This document shows, piece by piece, positions 1 through 6,267 of a DNA stretch of 49,226 bases. The notes under the pieces were generated by a model that was not told the DNA's origin, did not search any database, and was given only the letters and a program-made list of their open reading frames with translations. Source of the DNA: a virus; the IMG/VR virus record IMGVR_UViG_3300036790_000176, positions 1-49,226 of that record; one strand, written 5' to 3'. How positions within the stretch are numbered: the stretch's first letter is position 1; every line of letters starts with the position of its first letter. Made by a program: the position numbers and the translations under genes.

Positions 1-75
1 TGAAAACAGCACAGGAGATAACATCTCTCGAGCACAAACTAGAACCACCGCGGTAACCCCGCACAGGAGAATCAC

Positions 76-375
76 ATGGACACCAACGATCAGGATATCC
101 TCGCCGCAGTCAATTCCGAAGTTGCAGATCTCTCGCCCGAGCAGCTCAAGGAAGAGCTTTTGAAGTTCCGCGTCCGCCAGAAGGTTCAGCAGAAGAAGCA
201 GAGCGGCAAGGGTTCGCAGAAGGCGTACCAGCAGAAGCAGCGCAAGAAGCAGAAGGCTCTCAAGGTCGCGGCGATCAAGCTCGGTTTGTGGGATCAGATC
301 GAGAAGGAAGCGGAGGAGGCTGCCGAGCAGAAGCTCGCAGAGGACGACGTCGACACCGAAACCGAAGCTGCATAG
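76..375 (+). CDS. Small charged early protein, copy A (99 aa)
   Basis: Function is not recognised. The protein is rich in Lys, Gln and Glu, with a basic Gln/Lys central segment (about residues 33-62) and an acidic C-terminus, and is probably largely helical. An AGGAGA ribosome site lies just before the ATG. The copy at 47914 differs at only a few residues, for example Asp/Gly in the LSPEQ region. The 45227 gene product has a loosely similar C-terminal pattern (YQxKxxxK, then LMQEI/LWDQI and an acidic tail) and may be a distant paralogue. It is the first gene of an early unit and is followed directly by a structured RNA. Confidence 0.8.
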   Translation: MDTNDQDILAAVNSEVADLSPEQLKEELLKFRVRQKVQQKKQSGKGSQKAYQQKQRKKQKALKVAAIKLGLWDQIEKEAEEAAEQKLAEDDVDTETEAA

Positions 376-541
376 TGGGACGGCTGGCCAGAAAGGCAGC
401 CGCCTGATCAAGCAGGTCGTATTAAAAGACCAACGCGAACTTGATCGGGCGGGGTGCCTTTCGTGTTTGACGGATAATTATACACGCACTGAAAGCGGTC
501 TGTTATCCAAACGCAAGGCACCCCCTAATCCCAACAGAAAG
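376..541 (+). ncRNA. Structured intergenic RNA element, copy A
   Basis: Three nested or adjacent helices can be drawn by eye. The first is GGCT-g-GCC / GGC-AGCC (382-401). The second is a 12-bp helix of 401-412 with 440-451 (one G-U), enclosing GGTC/GACC (415-418 with 428-431). The third is a long distal hairpin pairing 451-460 with 515-524 (10 bp), plus TTT/AAA (466-468 with 509-511) and GGATAA/TTATCC (472-477 with 503-508). There is no T-run after it, so it is not a normal intrinsic terminator. It lies between the 99 aa and 67 aa genes. The second copy (48214-48374) keeps the fold with a different distal sequence. Its role is unknown; a regulatory leader or a small RNA are possible. Confidence 0.6.
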
Positions 542-552
542 GTCATCCGCAC

Positions 553-756
553 ATGACCCTGTGTTCGTTCACCACAGAAGAACTCCGCCAGAAAGCGCGT
601 TTCCATCGCAAGATGGCGGAGTTCGATCCTACCTATCGTTCGGATCGCAACGCTGATGCGAAACGTATCCATTATCAAGCCACGCAAATGCGTTGGGCGG
701 ATTTGTTCGACGAATTGGCCGATCGCAGAGACGCGATGCGCAGTGCTGTGGAGTAA
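553..756 (+). CDS. Small early protein, copy A (67 aa)
   Basis: This conserved small protein of unknown function begins MTLCSFTTEEL and looks entirely helical, with many Arg, Glu and Asp residues. The ATG follows CAGAAAGGTCATCCGCAC, with AGAAAGG as a weak ribosome site. It sits directly after the structured RNA, so its expression may depend on that leader. The copy at 48386 differs at two residues (Ile/Thr and Met/Val), so the sequence is under constraint. Confidence 0.75.
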   Translation: MTLCSFTTEELRQKARFHRKMAEFDPTYRSDRNADAKRIHYQATQMRWADLFDELADRRDAMRSAVE

Positions 757-774
757 CCCAGCAGAAAGGCTTGC

Positions 775-1245
775 ATGCCTGAAGAACACGACACCCCAAT
801 AACTCAAGAAGACAAGCTCGCGGTGTATGCGTTGATACAAGAGACCGTGGGTCGCGGACAACCTGTTAGCGCTACGGCTGTCGCTCAATTAATGCCGTTG
901 TTAGTAAAGCTTACTCGTCTCACCGCCTCGCGCTTGGAAGAATTCAACTCCGTGTGTGCGGCTGAGAAGGCGTTGCGGGTGGTATGCGATGAAGCGATTG
1001 CCGAGGTGGAACGGCTGAAAGCTGGCTGGATCAGCGTAGAGAAGGAACTACCAGAACCTTCGCAGAACGTTTACTATCTTGCCCTGTTTAATTCAAGGTT
1101 CAAGCTTCAGCCTGGGTACTACTCGGAAAGACCAGGCGAGGTGGTGAGCGGACAATATCTGCGCTTCTTTACAAAAAACTATAGCCACTGGCGGCGGTTT
1201 CCATCCCCACCCGAGCCCGCGAAGAAGGAGGAAACTAAATCATGA
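775..1245 (+). CDS. Two-module early protein with C-terminal DUF551-like domain (156 aa)
   Basis: Residues 1-82 are shared with the copy at 48608. Residues 83-156 are unrelated to that copy and resemble DUF551 (WISVEKELPEP near residue 85, SHWRRFPSPPEP near the end), a small domain common in phage accessory genes and of unknown biochemical role. An AGAAAGG site precedes the ATG. The stop overlaps the next start (ATGA). The C-terminal swap begins at about base 1021 and ends at about 1227, just at the ribosome site of the next gene, as expected for modular exchange by recombination in conserved flanks. Confidence 0.75.
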   Translation: MPEEHDTPITQEDKLAVYALIQETVGRGQPVSATAVAQLMPLLVKLTRLTASRLEEFNSVCAAEKALRVVCDEAIAEVERLKAGWISVEKELPEPSQNVYYLALFNSRFKLQPGYYSERPGEVVSGQYLRFFTKNYSHWRRFPSPPEPAKKEETKS

Positions 1246-1433
1246 GAACTACGGATGGATTGCGAAGAAGCGCTAAAGAATCTAAAGGGAAAGGCTCTGA
1301 TTGGGGGATACCAGTCGCGCGGTGTCCTGATTGCAGGAAAAGGCTGAAACTCCCGCTCCCTAGTGAATGTCCTCAATGCCATCGAATTTTTGCTGCCCCC
1401 AGCGATCTAGCGATAACTGACAAACGCCTCTAG
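1242..1433 (+). CDS. Zinc-ribbon small protein, copy A (63 aa)
   Basis: The C-terminal half has CPDC and CPQC pairs separated by 11 residues, a typical zinc-ribbon arrangement; the N-terminus is basic. It may bind nucleic acid or a host protein, but no function is recognised. It is translationally coupled to the upstream gene by an ATGA overlap, with GGAGGAAA as ribosome site. The partial copy at 49043 runs off the window. Confidence 0.7.
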   Translation: MRTTDGLRRSAKESKGKGSDWGIPVARCPDCRKRLKLPLPSECPQCHRIFAAPSDLAITDKRL

Positions 1434-1457
1434 CTAGTCTTTTGAGTTATCTGAACG

Positions 1458-1487
1458 TTGATATGCAAAAGCTGTTCATGGTATAAT
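1458..1487 (+). promoter_or_regulatory. Sigma70-type promoter
   Basis: TTGATA (1458-1463), an 18-bp spacer and TATAAT (1482-1487) lie in the 94-base gap before the 103 aa gene. It belongs to the set of similar promoters at 43124, 44257, 45056, 47087 and 47811. Confidence 0.75.
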
Positions 1488-1527
1488 AAACCATAAGCAC
1501 ATAACGCTCCACCGCACGGAGAGTAGC

Positions 1528-1839
1528 ATGACGATAAACCCCGCCCAAGTGACGTCAGATATCATCTGTTTGACGTTGGAAAGTCTCAGACAAAGCACCG
1601 CTCCCGAGGATGTTAAAATCTCACGCGCCGTGGCTGCAGGACTCAAATCCCCAGAAAACGTGGCATTATGTGGCCAGTTGGTGGAACACATTTCACATAT
1701 ACAAGAATCGTGTTATGGAGATGGTGGATTCTGCTTCTGTCAGATAATGGTGTTGCTTTCTCTGGGCATAGTAGCCGGGTTGCGTATCGCCAAACGTGTG
1801 GATGAATCGGATGAATTGGAAAGGATCGCTTTGTTATGA
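1528..1839 (+). CDS. Hypothetical early protein (103 aa)
   Basis: Function is not recognised. The N-terminal part is helical. Residues about 62-90 include a Cys-rich stretch (CYGDGGFCFC) followed by a hydrophobic segment (IMVLLSLGIVAGLRI) that could be a single membrane helix. GGAGAG precedes the ATG. It is the first gene after the promoter at 1458-1487 and overlaps the nuclease gene by 4 bases (ATGA). Confidence 0.7.
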   Translation: MTINPAQVTSDIICLTLESLRQSTAPEDVKISRAVAAGLKSPENVALCGQLVEHISHIQESCYGDGGFCFCQIMVLLSLGIVAGLRIAKRVDESDELERIALL

Positions 1840-2828
1840 TCATAAACATCTCACGTGCCACCACGTTTCAAGAATGCCGCGTCAAGGCCATGTTCTGGTC
1901 CAAGAAGAGGTTGCAACCGTTTCGTGTGGCTGACCCGCTGATTTTGGGGGGTTCGTACCACAAAGGTCTAGCGCACTACTTCGCCACTGATGACATGACC
2001 GATGCTGTGTTCGTGGCCGAGGCGGATTATCGTCAGAGATACGAAGAGCAGAGCGCGTTTGTATTGCCCGAAGAGTTACCTATGATCGAACGGCATGTGC
2101 AGTGGATGATCAATTCGCTGGCCGAGTTCGCCAAGCACTACGAAAGGGGAGAAATTCGGGTTCTGCAGCCCGAGGTTGAGTTCACGGTGCCTTTGCCCGG
2201 CACGGAGCACCATGACCGTTTCTTCCATCAGATTCTGCATCCAGGTGAGCCGCATATCGATTGCACGGATCCTCGCTGCATTCATCCGCACTACTTCCGA
2301 GGGAAAACCGACGCGGTGGTAGCCTGGCAGGGCAGAACATGGTTGTTCGAACATAAAACGGAGGCCCGCACCGGTGACACTTACTTTACGAAGTTCTTAC
2401 TGGACTCTCAACCAACCGGGTACATTTACGGTATACGAGAGAGCACCGGTCTCCGTCCTGCTGGGTTTGTTCTCAACATTATCAAAAAGCCCAACGCTCA
2501 GTATAAAGGTGACCCGTTGGCCGTTATCGGTTTTGAGCGTGAAGTTTACATTCGCTCCGATGCTGATCTCGATCGGTTCGCAGTGGAGCTTGGTTCTCTT
2601 GCTGACGATTTCGAGCAAGCTTTTTTCGACGACAGCAAAGTGTATATGAACACCCGTTCATGCACTAACTGGAACCGAAAATGCGACTTTCACGACGTGT
2701 GCATGAACCACGGAGAGTATTCTCCCGACCAATTCCAAACACGCCCCGAATGGGATTATGTGGAGTTGGAGTATTATAAGATTTTGGGTCTGCCCGCGCC
2801 TGAGAAACCCCTGGTGCAGATCAAATAA
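1836..2828 (+). CDS. Cas4/RecB-like PD-(D/E)XK nuclease with probable Fe-S cluster
   Basis: The 330 aa protein carries the PD-(D/E)XK core: GKTD with Asp159 and FEHK with Glu172 and Lys174. Four cysteines (Cys14 near the N-terminus; Cys276, Cys283 and Cys289 near the C-terminus) match the bracket arrangement of the 4Fe-4S cluster in AddB, Cas4 and RecB-family exonucleases. The expected role is processing DNA ends to make single strands for recombination, which suits the nearby Sak4-like ATPase and SSB-like gene. The N-terminal IS-x-ATTFQECRxKAMF is typical of Cas4-like phage exonucleases. Its start overlaps the upstream stop. Confidence 0.85.
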   Translation: MIINISRATTFQECRVKAMFWSKKRLQPFRVADPLILGGSYHKGLAHYFATDDMTDAVFVAEADYRQRYEEQSAFVLPEELPMIERHVQWMINSLAEFAKHYERGEIRVLQPEVEFTVPLPGTEHHDRFFHQILHPGEPHIDCTDPRCIHPHYFRGKTDAVVAWQGRTWLFEHKTEARTGDTYFTKFLLDSQPTGYIYGIRESTGLRPAGFVLNIIKKPNAQYKGDPLAVIGFEREVYIRSDADLDRFAVELGSLADDFEQAFFDDSKVYMNTRSCTNWNRKCDFHDVCMNHGEYSPDQFQTRPEWDYVELEYYKILGLPAPEKPLVQIK

Positions 2829-2832
2829 GTTG

Positions 2833-2912
2833 GGGGAGTCTGGTATGGTACTGGGAGCCCGCTGATCACGGTGTTCTCTCGAAGCACGGTTCAAATCCGT
2901 CGCTCTCCACCA
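2833..2912 (+). tRNA. tRNA-like element with encoded CCA, anticodon not resolved
   Basis: A canonical T-arm box GGTTCAAATCC (2888-2898) is followed by an acceptor-strand candidate GCTCTCC (2902-2908), a discriminator A and an encoded CCA (2910-2912). GGGGAGT (2833-2839) can pair with the 3' acceptor strand (two G-U pairs). The middle does not fold as a standard cloverleaf. The best T33-containing loop (CTGATCA, 2862-2868) has only three stem pairs, and the strong stem GTGTT/AGCAC (2871-2887) clashes with the T-arm. It could be a degenerate tRNA, one with a long variable arm, or a tRNA mimic. Confidence 0.4.
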
Positions 2913-2946
2913 AGTGTAACACAAAACCGCACAGAAAGAGGATCAC

Positions 2947-3210
2947 ATGTCAGCACTTGAATCGGAAGACGTAGGCGTAGAAAGCCTAGACGAGCTCGCA
3001 ACAGAACCCACCCCCACCAGCGAGGGAGAGGAGGCAACCAATGGCAAAGGACCCGAAGAAGGACAAGAAGAAGCCGGCGAAGGGCAAGAAGGAGAATCCC
3101 TTCATGAAGAAGGACAAGAAGAAGTAAGCCTATTCGGCGACGACGAGGATGATACTATCCTCGAAGACGACGAAGAGGACGACGAAGAGGAGGACGAGGA
3201 CGATGAGTAA
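2947..3210 (+). CDS. Highly acidic protein (87 aa)
   Basis: The product is dominated by Glu and Asp with almost no hydrophobic residues and ends in a run of Asp/Glu; it is likely disordered and might act as a DNA mimic or charge partner. AGAAAGAGG lies upstream of the ATG. Its last codons also supply the GAGGAGG ribosome site for queC, whose start lies inside the gene. A second small reading frame encoding a very basic peptide is embedded at 3041-3127. No homologous family is recognised. Confidence 0.6.
   Translation: MSALESEDVGVESLDELATEPTPTSEGEEATNGKGPEEGQEEAGEGQEGESLHEEGQEEVSLFGDDEDDTILEDDEEDDEEEDEDDE
3041..3127 (+). CDS. Embedded Lys-rich peptide (28 aa), alternative frame
   Basis: A 28-codon frame lies wholly inside the acidic gene in another frame. 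It begins MAKDPKKDKKKPAKG and is about half lysine. An unusually good ribosome site (GAGAGGAGG, with ATG seven bases after it) precedes the start. The same GAAGAAGGACAAGAAG sequence reads as Glu-rich in one frame and Lys-rich in the other. Whether one or both frames are translated cannot be told from a single sequence. Confidence 0.4.
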   Translation: MAKDPKKDKKKPAKGKKENPFMKKDKKK

Positions 3211-3907
3211 AAAAGCGATCGTCCTTCTCTCCGGCGGTCTCGATTCCTGCGTCACGGCAGCTATTGCCGTGGCTGCAGGACACGAGGCACACTTCCTCAA
3301 CGTATACTACGGCCAACGGCATTCTCGTGAACGCCTGTCGGCTATCTCCATCGCCGCTCACTACAATTACCCCATCACCCAAGTCGACGTACTCGGGTTT
3401 GGAAACATGGTGAAGAAAGGCACCATACTGACGGGTGCAGGAGAAGTGCCCGGTAACCGCTCAGAAGAAGATATGTCCCATGGGAAGGCTCCTTCATATG
3501 TCCCCGGTCGCAACACAGTCATGCTGGCTTTGGCGCAGTCCCTCGCTGAAGCGGAAGGCGCTAGCGTTATCTATACAGGGGTCAACGCTGTGGATTACAG
3601 TGGCTACGTTGACTGTCGTCCGGCGTTTATCGCAGGATGGAACGAGCTCGCCGAGGTTAGTACGTTCGCGGGCGTGGGAGGTTCGCCAATTTGGGTAGAA
3701 GCTCCGTTGATCGAGTTATCCAAGGCGGATATTGTCAAAGTGGGTTTGCGCCACAGAGCTCCGATGGACCTATCCTGGTCGTGTTACGCGGGCGGTGATC
3801 GGCCCTGCATGATATGTGATTCGTGTATTATACGGAACGCGGCGTTCAACGCGAACGGTATGACCGATCCATGGATCGTACAGAATGTAGGTGTACATGG
3901 CGTGTAA
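3203..3907 (+). CDS. queC: QueC, 7-cyano-7-deazaguanine (preQ0) synthase
   Basis: The 234 aa protein converts 7-carboxy-7-deazaguanine to preQ0 using ATP and ammonia. The N-terminal PP-loop SGGLDS (residues 10-15) binds ATP. Cys194, Cys202, Cys205 and Cys208 form the C-terminal zinc site typical of QueC. The ATG at 3203 is preferred to the upstream start because GAGGAGG lies just before it, and the length then fits the family. No fused amidotransferase domain is present, unlike the Gat-QueC proteins linked to archaeosine-type DNA modification. The 3' end overlaps the Sak4-like gene by 11 bases. Confidence 0.95.
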   Translation: MSKKAIVLLSGGLDSCVTAAIAVAAGHEAHFLNVYYGQRHSRERLSAISIAAHYNYPITQVDVLGFGNMVKKGTILTGAGEVPGNRSEEDMSHGKAPSYVPGRNTVMLALAQSLAEAEGASVIYTGVNAVDYSGYVDCRPAFIAGWNELAEVSTFAGVGGSPIWVEAPLIELSKADIVKVGLRHRAPMDLSWSCYAGGDRPCMICDSCIIRNAAFNANGMTDPWIVQNVGVHGV

Positions 3908-4673
3908 ATACAAAACCGTCGTATTCGATTCCGCTGGCGAACTGGCGCGTTTGTACTTCTCTCGTGACATCGGCAAAACAGCTGAGGACATGGAAAAGAT
4001 CCGTGCTGTGAACAATTATGTAGGTACTACGGAACGCCTGAATATGCTTATACGGCGAACCAAAGACCTGCGGAAACAAGGGGTGAACGTTGTCTTCCTC
4101 GCGCACGAAGATATTCAGAAGGTATATGGTCGCGGAGGGGCTATCACTGCAAAGGGACAAACTCCACAGGAACCGGTTACTATTAAAGGTCAGTTGGACT
4201 TACCCGGAAACCGGACACCGGACGAGTTCTCGCGCGCTGCCGATAACATCTTCCACGTTCGATATGCTATGGGAAAACCTGTGTGGGTTGCGAGACGCGA
4301 GCCGTTATCTTCTGGGTCCGACTACTGGGAGGTGAAGGATCGATTCAACGCTCCTGCTATATCCGCTGGTATGTTCCCCGCGGATTGGGCGCAACTGGAG
4401 CGTTTAGCCAAAGCGAACCCTGCTTGCAACTGGGATCCACCGTACATAACCGTTTTGTACGGGCCCCCTGGTATTGGGAAGACCAGATCCCTTCTGACCT
4501 TCCCTACTCCCATGTACGTGTTCGATCTCGATCAGGGGGCCAAGTCTATAGCAAAAGAGACAACGGCCGCCAATGAGAAAGAACCGGGCACGTATACGAT
4601 CAACGATACAATCAACCCAGAGCATGGGCCGGATTATGACAAGTTCATAACCGCTTACGCTGATCTCTTTTAA
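3897..4673 (+). CDS. Sak4/AAA_24-like RecA-fold ATPase in circularly permuted order
   Basis: The 258 aa protein has all the expected parts of a phage Sak4-type recombination ATPase, in swapped order. Residues 7-12 (TVVFDS, Asp11) look like Walker B. Residues 64-71 (NVVFLAHE) look like the following strand, and 142-150 (DYWEVKDRF) like the family's C-terminal signature. Only then comes the P-loop GPPGIGKT (189-196) with the FPTPMYVFDLD strand that normally follows the Walker A helix. The C-terminal end (YDKFITAYADLF) would join smoothly to the N-terminal KYKTVVFD in a normal protein. The ribosome site is weak; GTG at 3891 is an alternative start. The SSB-like gene downstream supports a recombination role. 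Confidence 0.75.
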   Translation: MACKYKTVVFDSAGELARLYFSRDIGKTAEDMEKIRAVNNYVGTTERLNMLIRRTKDLRKQGVNVVFLAHEDIQKVYGRGGAITAKGQTPQEPVTIKGQLDLPGNRTPDEFSRAADNIFHVRYAMGKPVWVARREPLSSGSDYWEVKDRFNAPAISAGMFPADWAQLERLAKANPACNWDPPYITVLYGPPGIGKTRSLLTFPTPMYVFDLDQGAKSIAKETTAANEKEPGTYTINDTINPEHGPDYDKFITAYADLF

Positions 4674-4700
4674 CCCCAACCCCCCACGAAAGGAGGCGAT

Positions 4701-4904
4701 ATGATCCAGATCACTATCAGCGTAGACGACCGTCAATGGCCCAACCTGCAGATGGTTATGACCACTAAAGACGTAAACGGTGCTCCAACAGCGGATGTTA
4801 AGAGCGCCTTGTACGATACGGCGTATACACAATTCGAGGTTATGGTTCAGAACCGCCTCCGCGCTTTAGTACAGAGTTTATCGCAAAGACGTCTCGGGAA
4901 GTAA
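4701..4904 (+). CDS. Hypothetical protein (67 aa)
   Basis: Function is not recognised. It is a soluble small protein with a beta-like N-terminus and a helical, Arg-rich C-terminus. GAAAGGAGG precedes the ATG. It sits between the Sak4-like ATPase and the SSB-like gene, so a link to recombination or replication is possible but only by position. Confidence 0.7.
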   Translation: MIQITISVDDRQWPNLQMVMTTKDVNGAPTADVKSALYDTAYTQFEVMVQNRLRALVQSLSQRRLGK

Positions 4905-4938
4905 TTCTCACGACACAACCGCACATAAGGAGAAACAC

Positions 4939-5382
4939 ATGTTACGTACATTGGATATGTCACAAGTCCCCGACCAGGGTGAGGTAGTAGACGAAGGCCC
5001 GTATCTCGTCCGGATTTCTGAGGTCAAGGAAACCGACGACAACGGCGACCCACTCAAGTCCGATTCATCGGGGGGCGAAAAGGTGATCTTCGTTTTGAAG
5101 ATCCAGGACGAGGGTAAGTGGACGGGATCTCAACTGCAGATCCACGCGTCACTGCAACCCCACGCGTTGTTCAACCTCAAAGCGATCTATTCTGCATGCG
5201 GATACAAACCCGGCGTGGAAGGTCACGATCCGCAAGAAGTCCTGGACGGCGAAATGTATATCTACGTCAAGCACAAGCAGTACGACGATCCCAACACGGG
5301 CCAGAAGCGTACGGTGACGGACATCCCCACTTGGGGGATCAAAAGCACAACGGACGGCCCAGCCAAGCCACGTCAGAAATAA
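4939..5382 (+). CDS. DUF669/SSB-like single-strand DNA-binding protein
   Basis: The 147 aa protein resembles the SSB-like DUF669 group that commonly accompanies Sak4-type ATPases: a beta-rich body containing EGPYLVRISEV, a KVIFVLKI strand and an LNAIYSA-like helix (here LKAIYSACG), ending in a Pro/Lys tail. It would bind single-stranded DNA and cooperate with the recombinase. AAGGAGAAACAC precedes the ATG. The assignment rests on general pattern and neighbourhood; no invariant catalytic motif exists to check. Confidence 0.55.
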   Translation: MLRTLDMSQVPDQGEVVDEGPYLVRISEVKETDDNGDPLKSDSSGGEKVIFVLKIQDEGKWTGSQLQIHASLQPHALFNLKAIYSACGYKPGVEGHDPQEVLDGEMYIYVKHKQYDDPNTGQKRTVTDIPTWGIKSTTDGPAKPRQK

Positions 5383-5385
5383 CAC

Positions 5386-5496
5386 GTGGCTACCCGCATA
5401 ACAATAGTCATTGCCCTAAACCTCTCGTGGATCATGTTTGTCCTGATCTGCGAGAGGGTAAGGCTCGCCCGGTTCAAACAGAAGAAAGGTTTATGA
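5386..5496 (+). CDS. Putative 36 aa single-pass membrane peptide
   Basis: A GTG-initiated frame begins three bases after the SSB-like stop. It encodes a hydrophobic segment (ITIVIALNLSWIMFVLIC) followed by a basic tail rich in Arg and Lys. Its TGA overlaps the next ATG. No clear ribosome site exists, so it would rely on coupling. It fills an otherwise empty 110-base gap. Confidence 0.35.
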   Translation: MATRITIVIALNLSWIMFVLICERVRLARFKQKKGL

Positions 5497-5780
5497 TGGA
5501 TAATGTAACCGAATTCCCCGCAGGTGATGCTTCAGGTGGAAAACCCGCGCCAAAACCCATGACCGTCGATCAAGCCAAAGAGATGATCGACGCGGTGATT
5601 AAAACACTGGCGAAGGCCAACACACCGTTCATCCTGTTGATTCCTGTTCCAGGAGAACAGCAGATTCCTATATTCACCAATTTGGGTTTGGATTTCCTTC
5701 AACTCGCTCTCTTCCGCGCGCTAACGCAATCGGGCACGAATAAAATGGAGGAGGTGCCGGCGGATGATAATGCACATTAA
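5493..5780 (+). CDS. Hypothetical protein (95 aa)
   Basis: Function is not recognised. A short Pro/Gly-rich N-terminus is followed by a helix (VDQAKEMIDAVIKTL) and a hydrophobic C-terminal half. The start at 5493 fits AGAAAGG upstream and overlaps the preceding TGA; an ATG three bases later is equally possible. Its 3' end overlaps queD by 17 bases and carries queD's GGAGGAGG ribosome site. Confidence 0.65.
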   Translation: MMDNVTEFPAGDASGGKPAPKPMTVDQAKEMIDAVIKTLAKANTPFILLIPVPGEQQIPIFTNLGLDFLQLALFRALTQSGTNKMEEVPADDNAH

Positions 5781-6267
5781 GAAAGAGTTTCGATTCGAGG
5801 CATCGCACCAGTTGCCGAATCACGACGGGAAGTGTGCGCGGTTGCATGGACACTCGTGGGTCTTGAGTGTGTGGATTTCCGGGCATGTCAACGAAAATTC
5901 AGAACACCCAAAAGGTGGAATGGTGATGGATTTTACCGATGTCAAATCGATTATCCAACCTATTATCGACAAGCTAGATCACCATCATTTAGGTGAAGGT
6001 TATGTAACTTGTTTCAAAGGCCTTGATCCGGATAAGAGAGAGTTAGTTCTTTCTGATGTAGATGATATACCCCCAGGATTTATTCCCACATCAGAAAATT
6101 TATTGATCTGGATTGCCGGGCAACTCCCCGCGGACCTCAATTGGCAGTGTCTCGCACTGTCCGAGACATGTACATCGGAAGCCAGATTATACGCTAATGA
6201 CTGGGCGATCCAAAAGCATATTGATGCCGCCGCGAAGGAGCTTGCTAATGACAACTGCCCCTTCTAA
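5764..6267 (+). CDS. queD: QueD, 6-carboxytetrahydropterin synthase
   Basis: The 167 aa protein converts dihydroneopterin triphosphate, the product of FolE, to 6-carboxy-5,6,7,8-tetrahydropterin. The zinc ligands appear as His15, His28 and His30 (SHQLP and LHGHS), the catalytic Cys is Cys24, DHHHL provides the conserved His, and PTSEN and SETCTSEA match the substrate-binding region. It is longer than typical QueD (about 120 aa) because of an insert near residues 76-98. GGAGGAGG lies upstream. Its 3' end overlaps queE by 20 bases. Confidence 0.93.
   Translation: MIMHIKKEFRFEASHQLPNHDGKCARLHGHSWVLSVWISGHVNENSEHPKGGMVMDFTDVKSIIQPIIDKLDHHHLGEGYVTCFKGLDPDKRELVLSDVDDIPPGFIPTSENLLIWIAGQLPADLNWQCLALSETCTSEARLYANDWAIQKHIDAAAKELANDNCPF

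Larger units (their letters stand above)
1..1425. repeat. Left copy of the end overlap (variant A)
   Basis: These bases match 47839-49226 gene for gene: a 99 aa protein, a structured intergenic RNA, a 67 aa protein, a protein with a swapped C-terminus, and a 63 aa zinc-ribbon protein. The copies differ by scattered substitutions plus two replaced blocks (about 470-531 and 1021-1226). The first base corresponds to the last T of the -10 box at 47834-47839, so this copy lacks its promoter inside the window. The precise overlap of both contig ends suggests a circular genome assembled from two variants rather than a true tandem duplication. Confidence 0.9.

Noticed and set aside
451-524. Distal hairpin as an intrinsic terminator
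   Set aside because: No T-run follows the stem in either copy, and a gene starts shortly after it.
478-888. A 136-codon frame on the minus strand
   Set aside because: It lies opposite two conserved small genes and has no ribosome site or family likeness.
5118-5492. Upstream extension of the 95 aa gene
   Set aside because: The extra part runs inside the SSB-like gene in another frame, and the start at 5493 has its own ribosome site.
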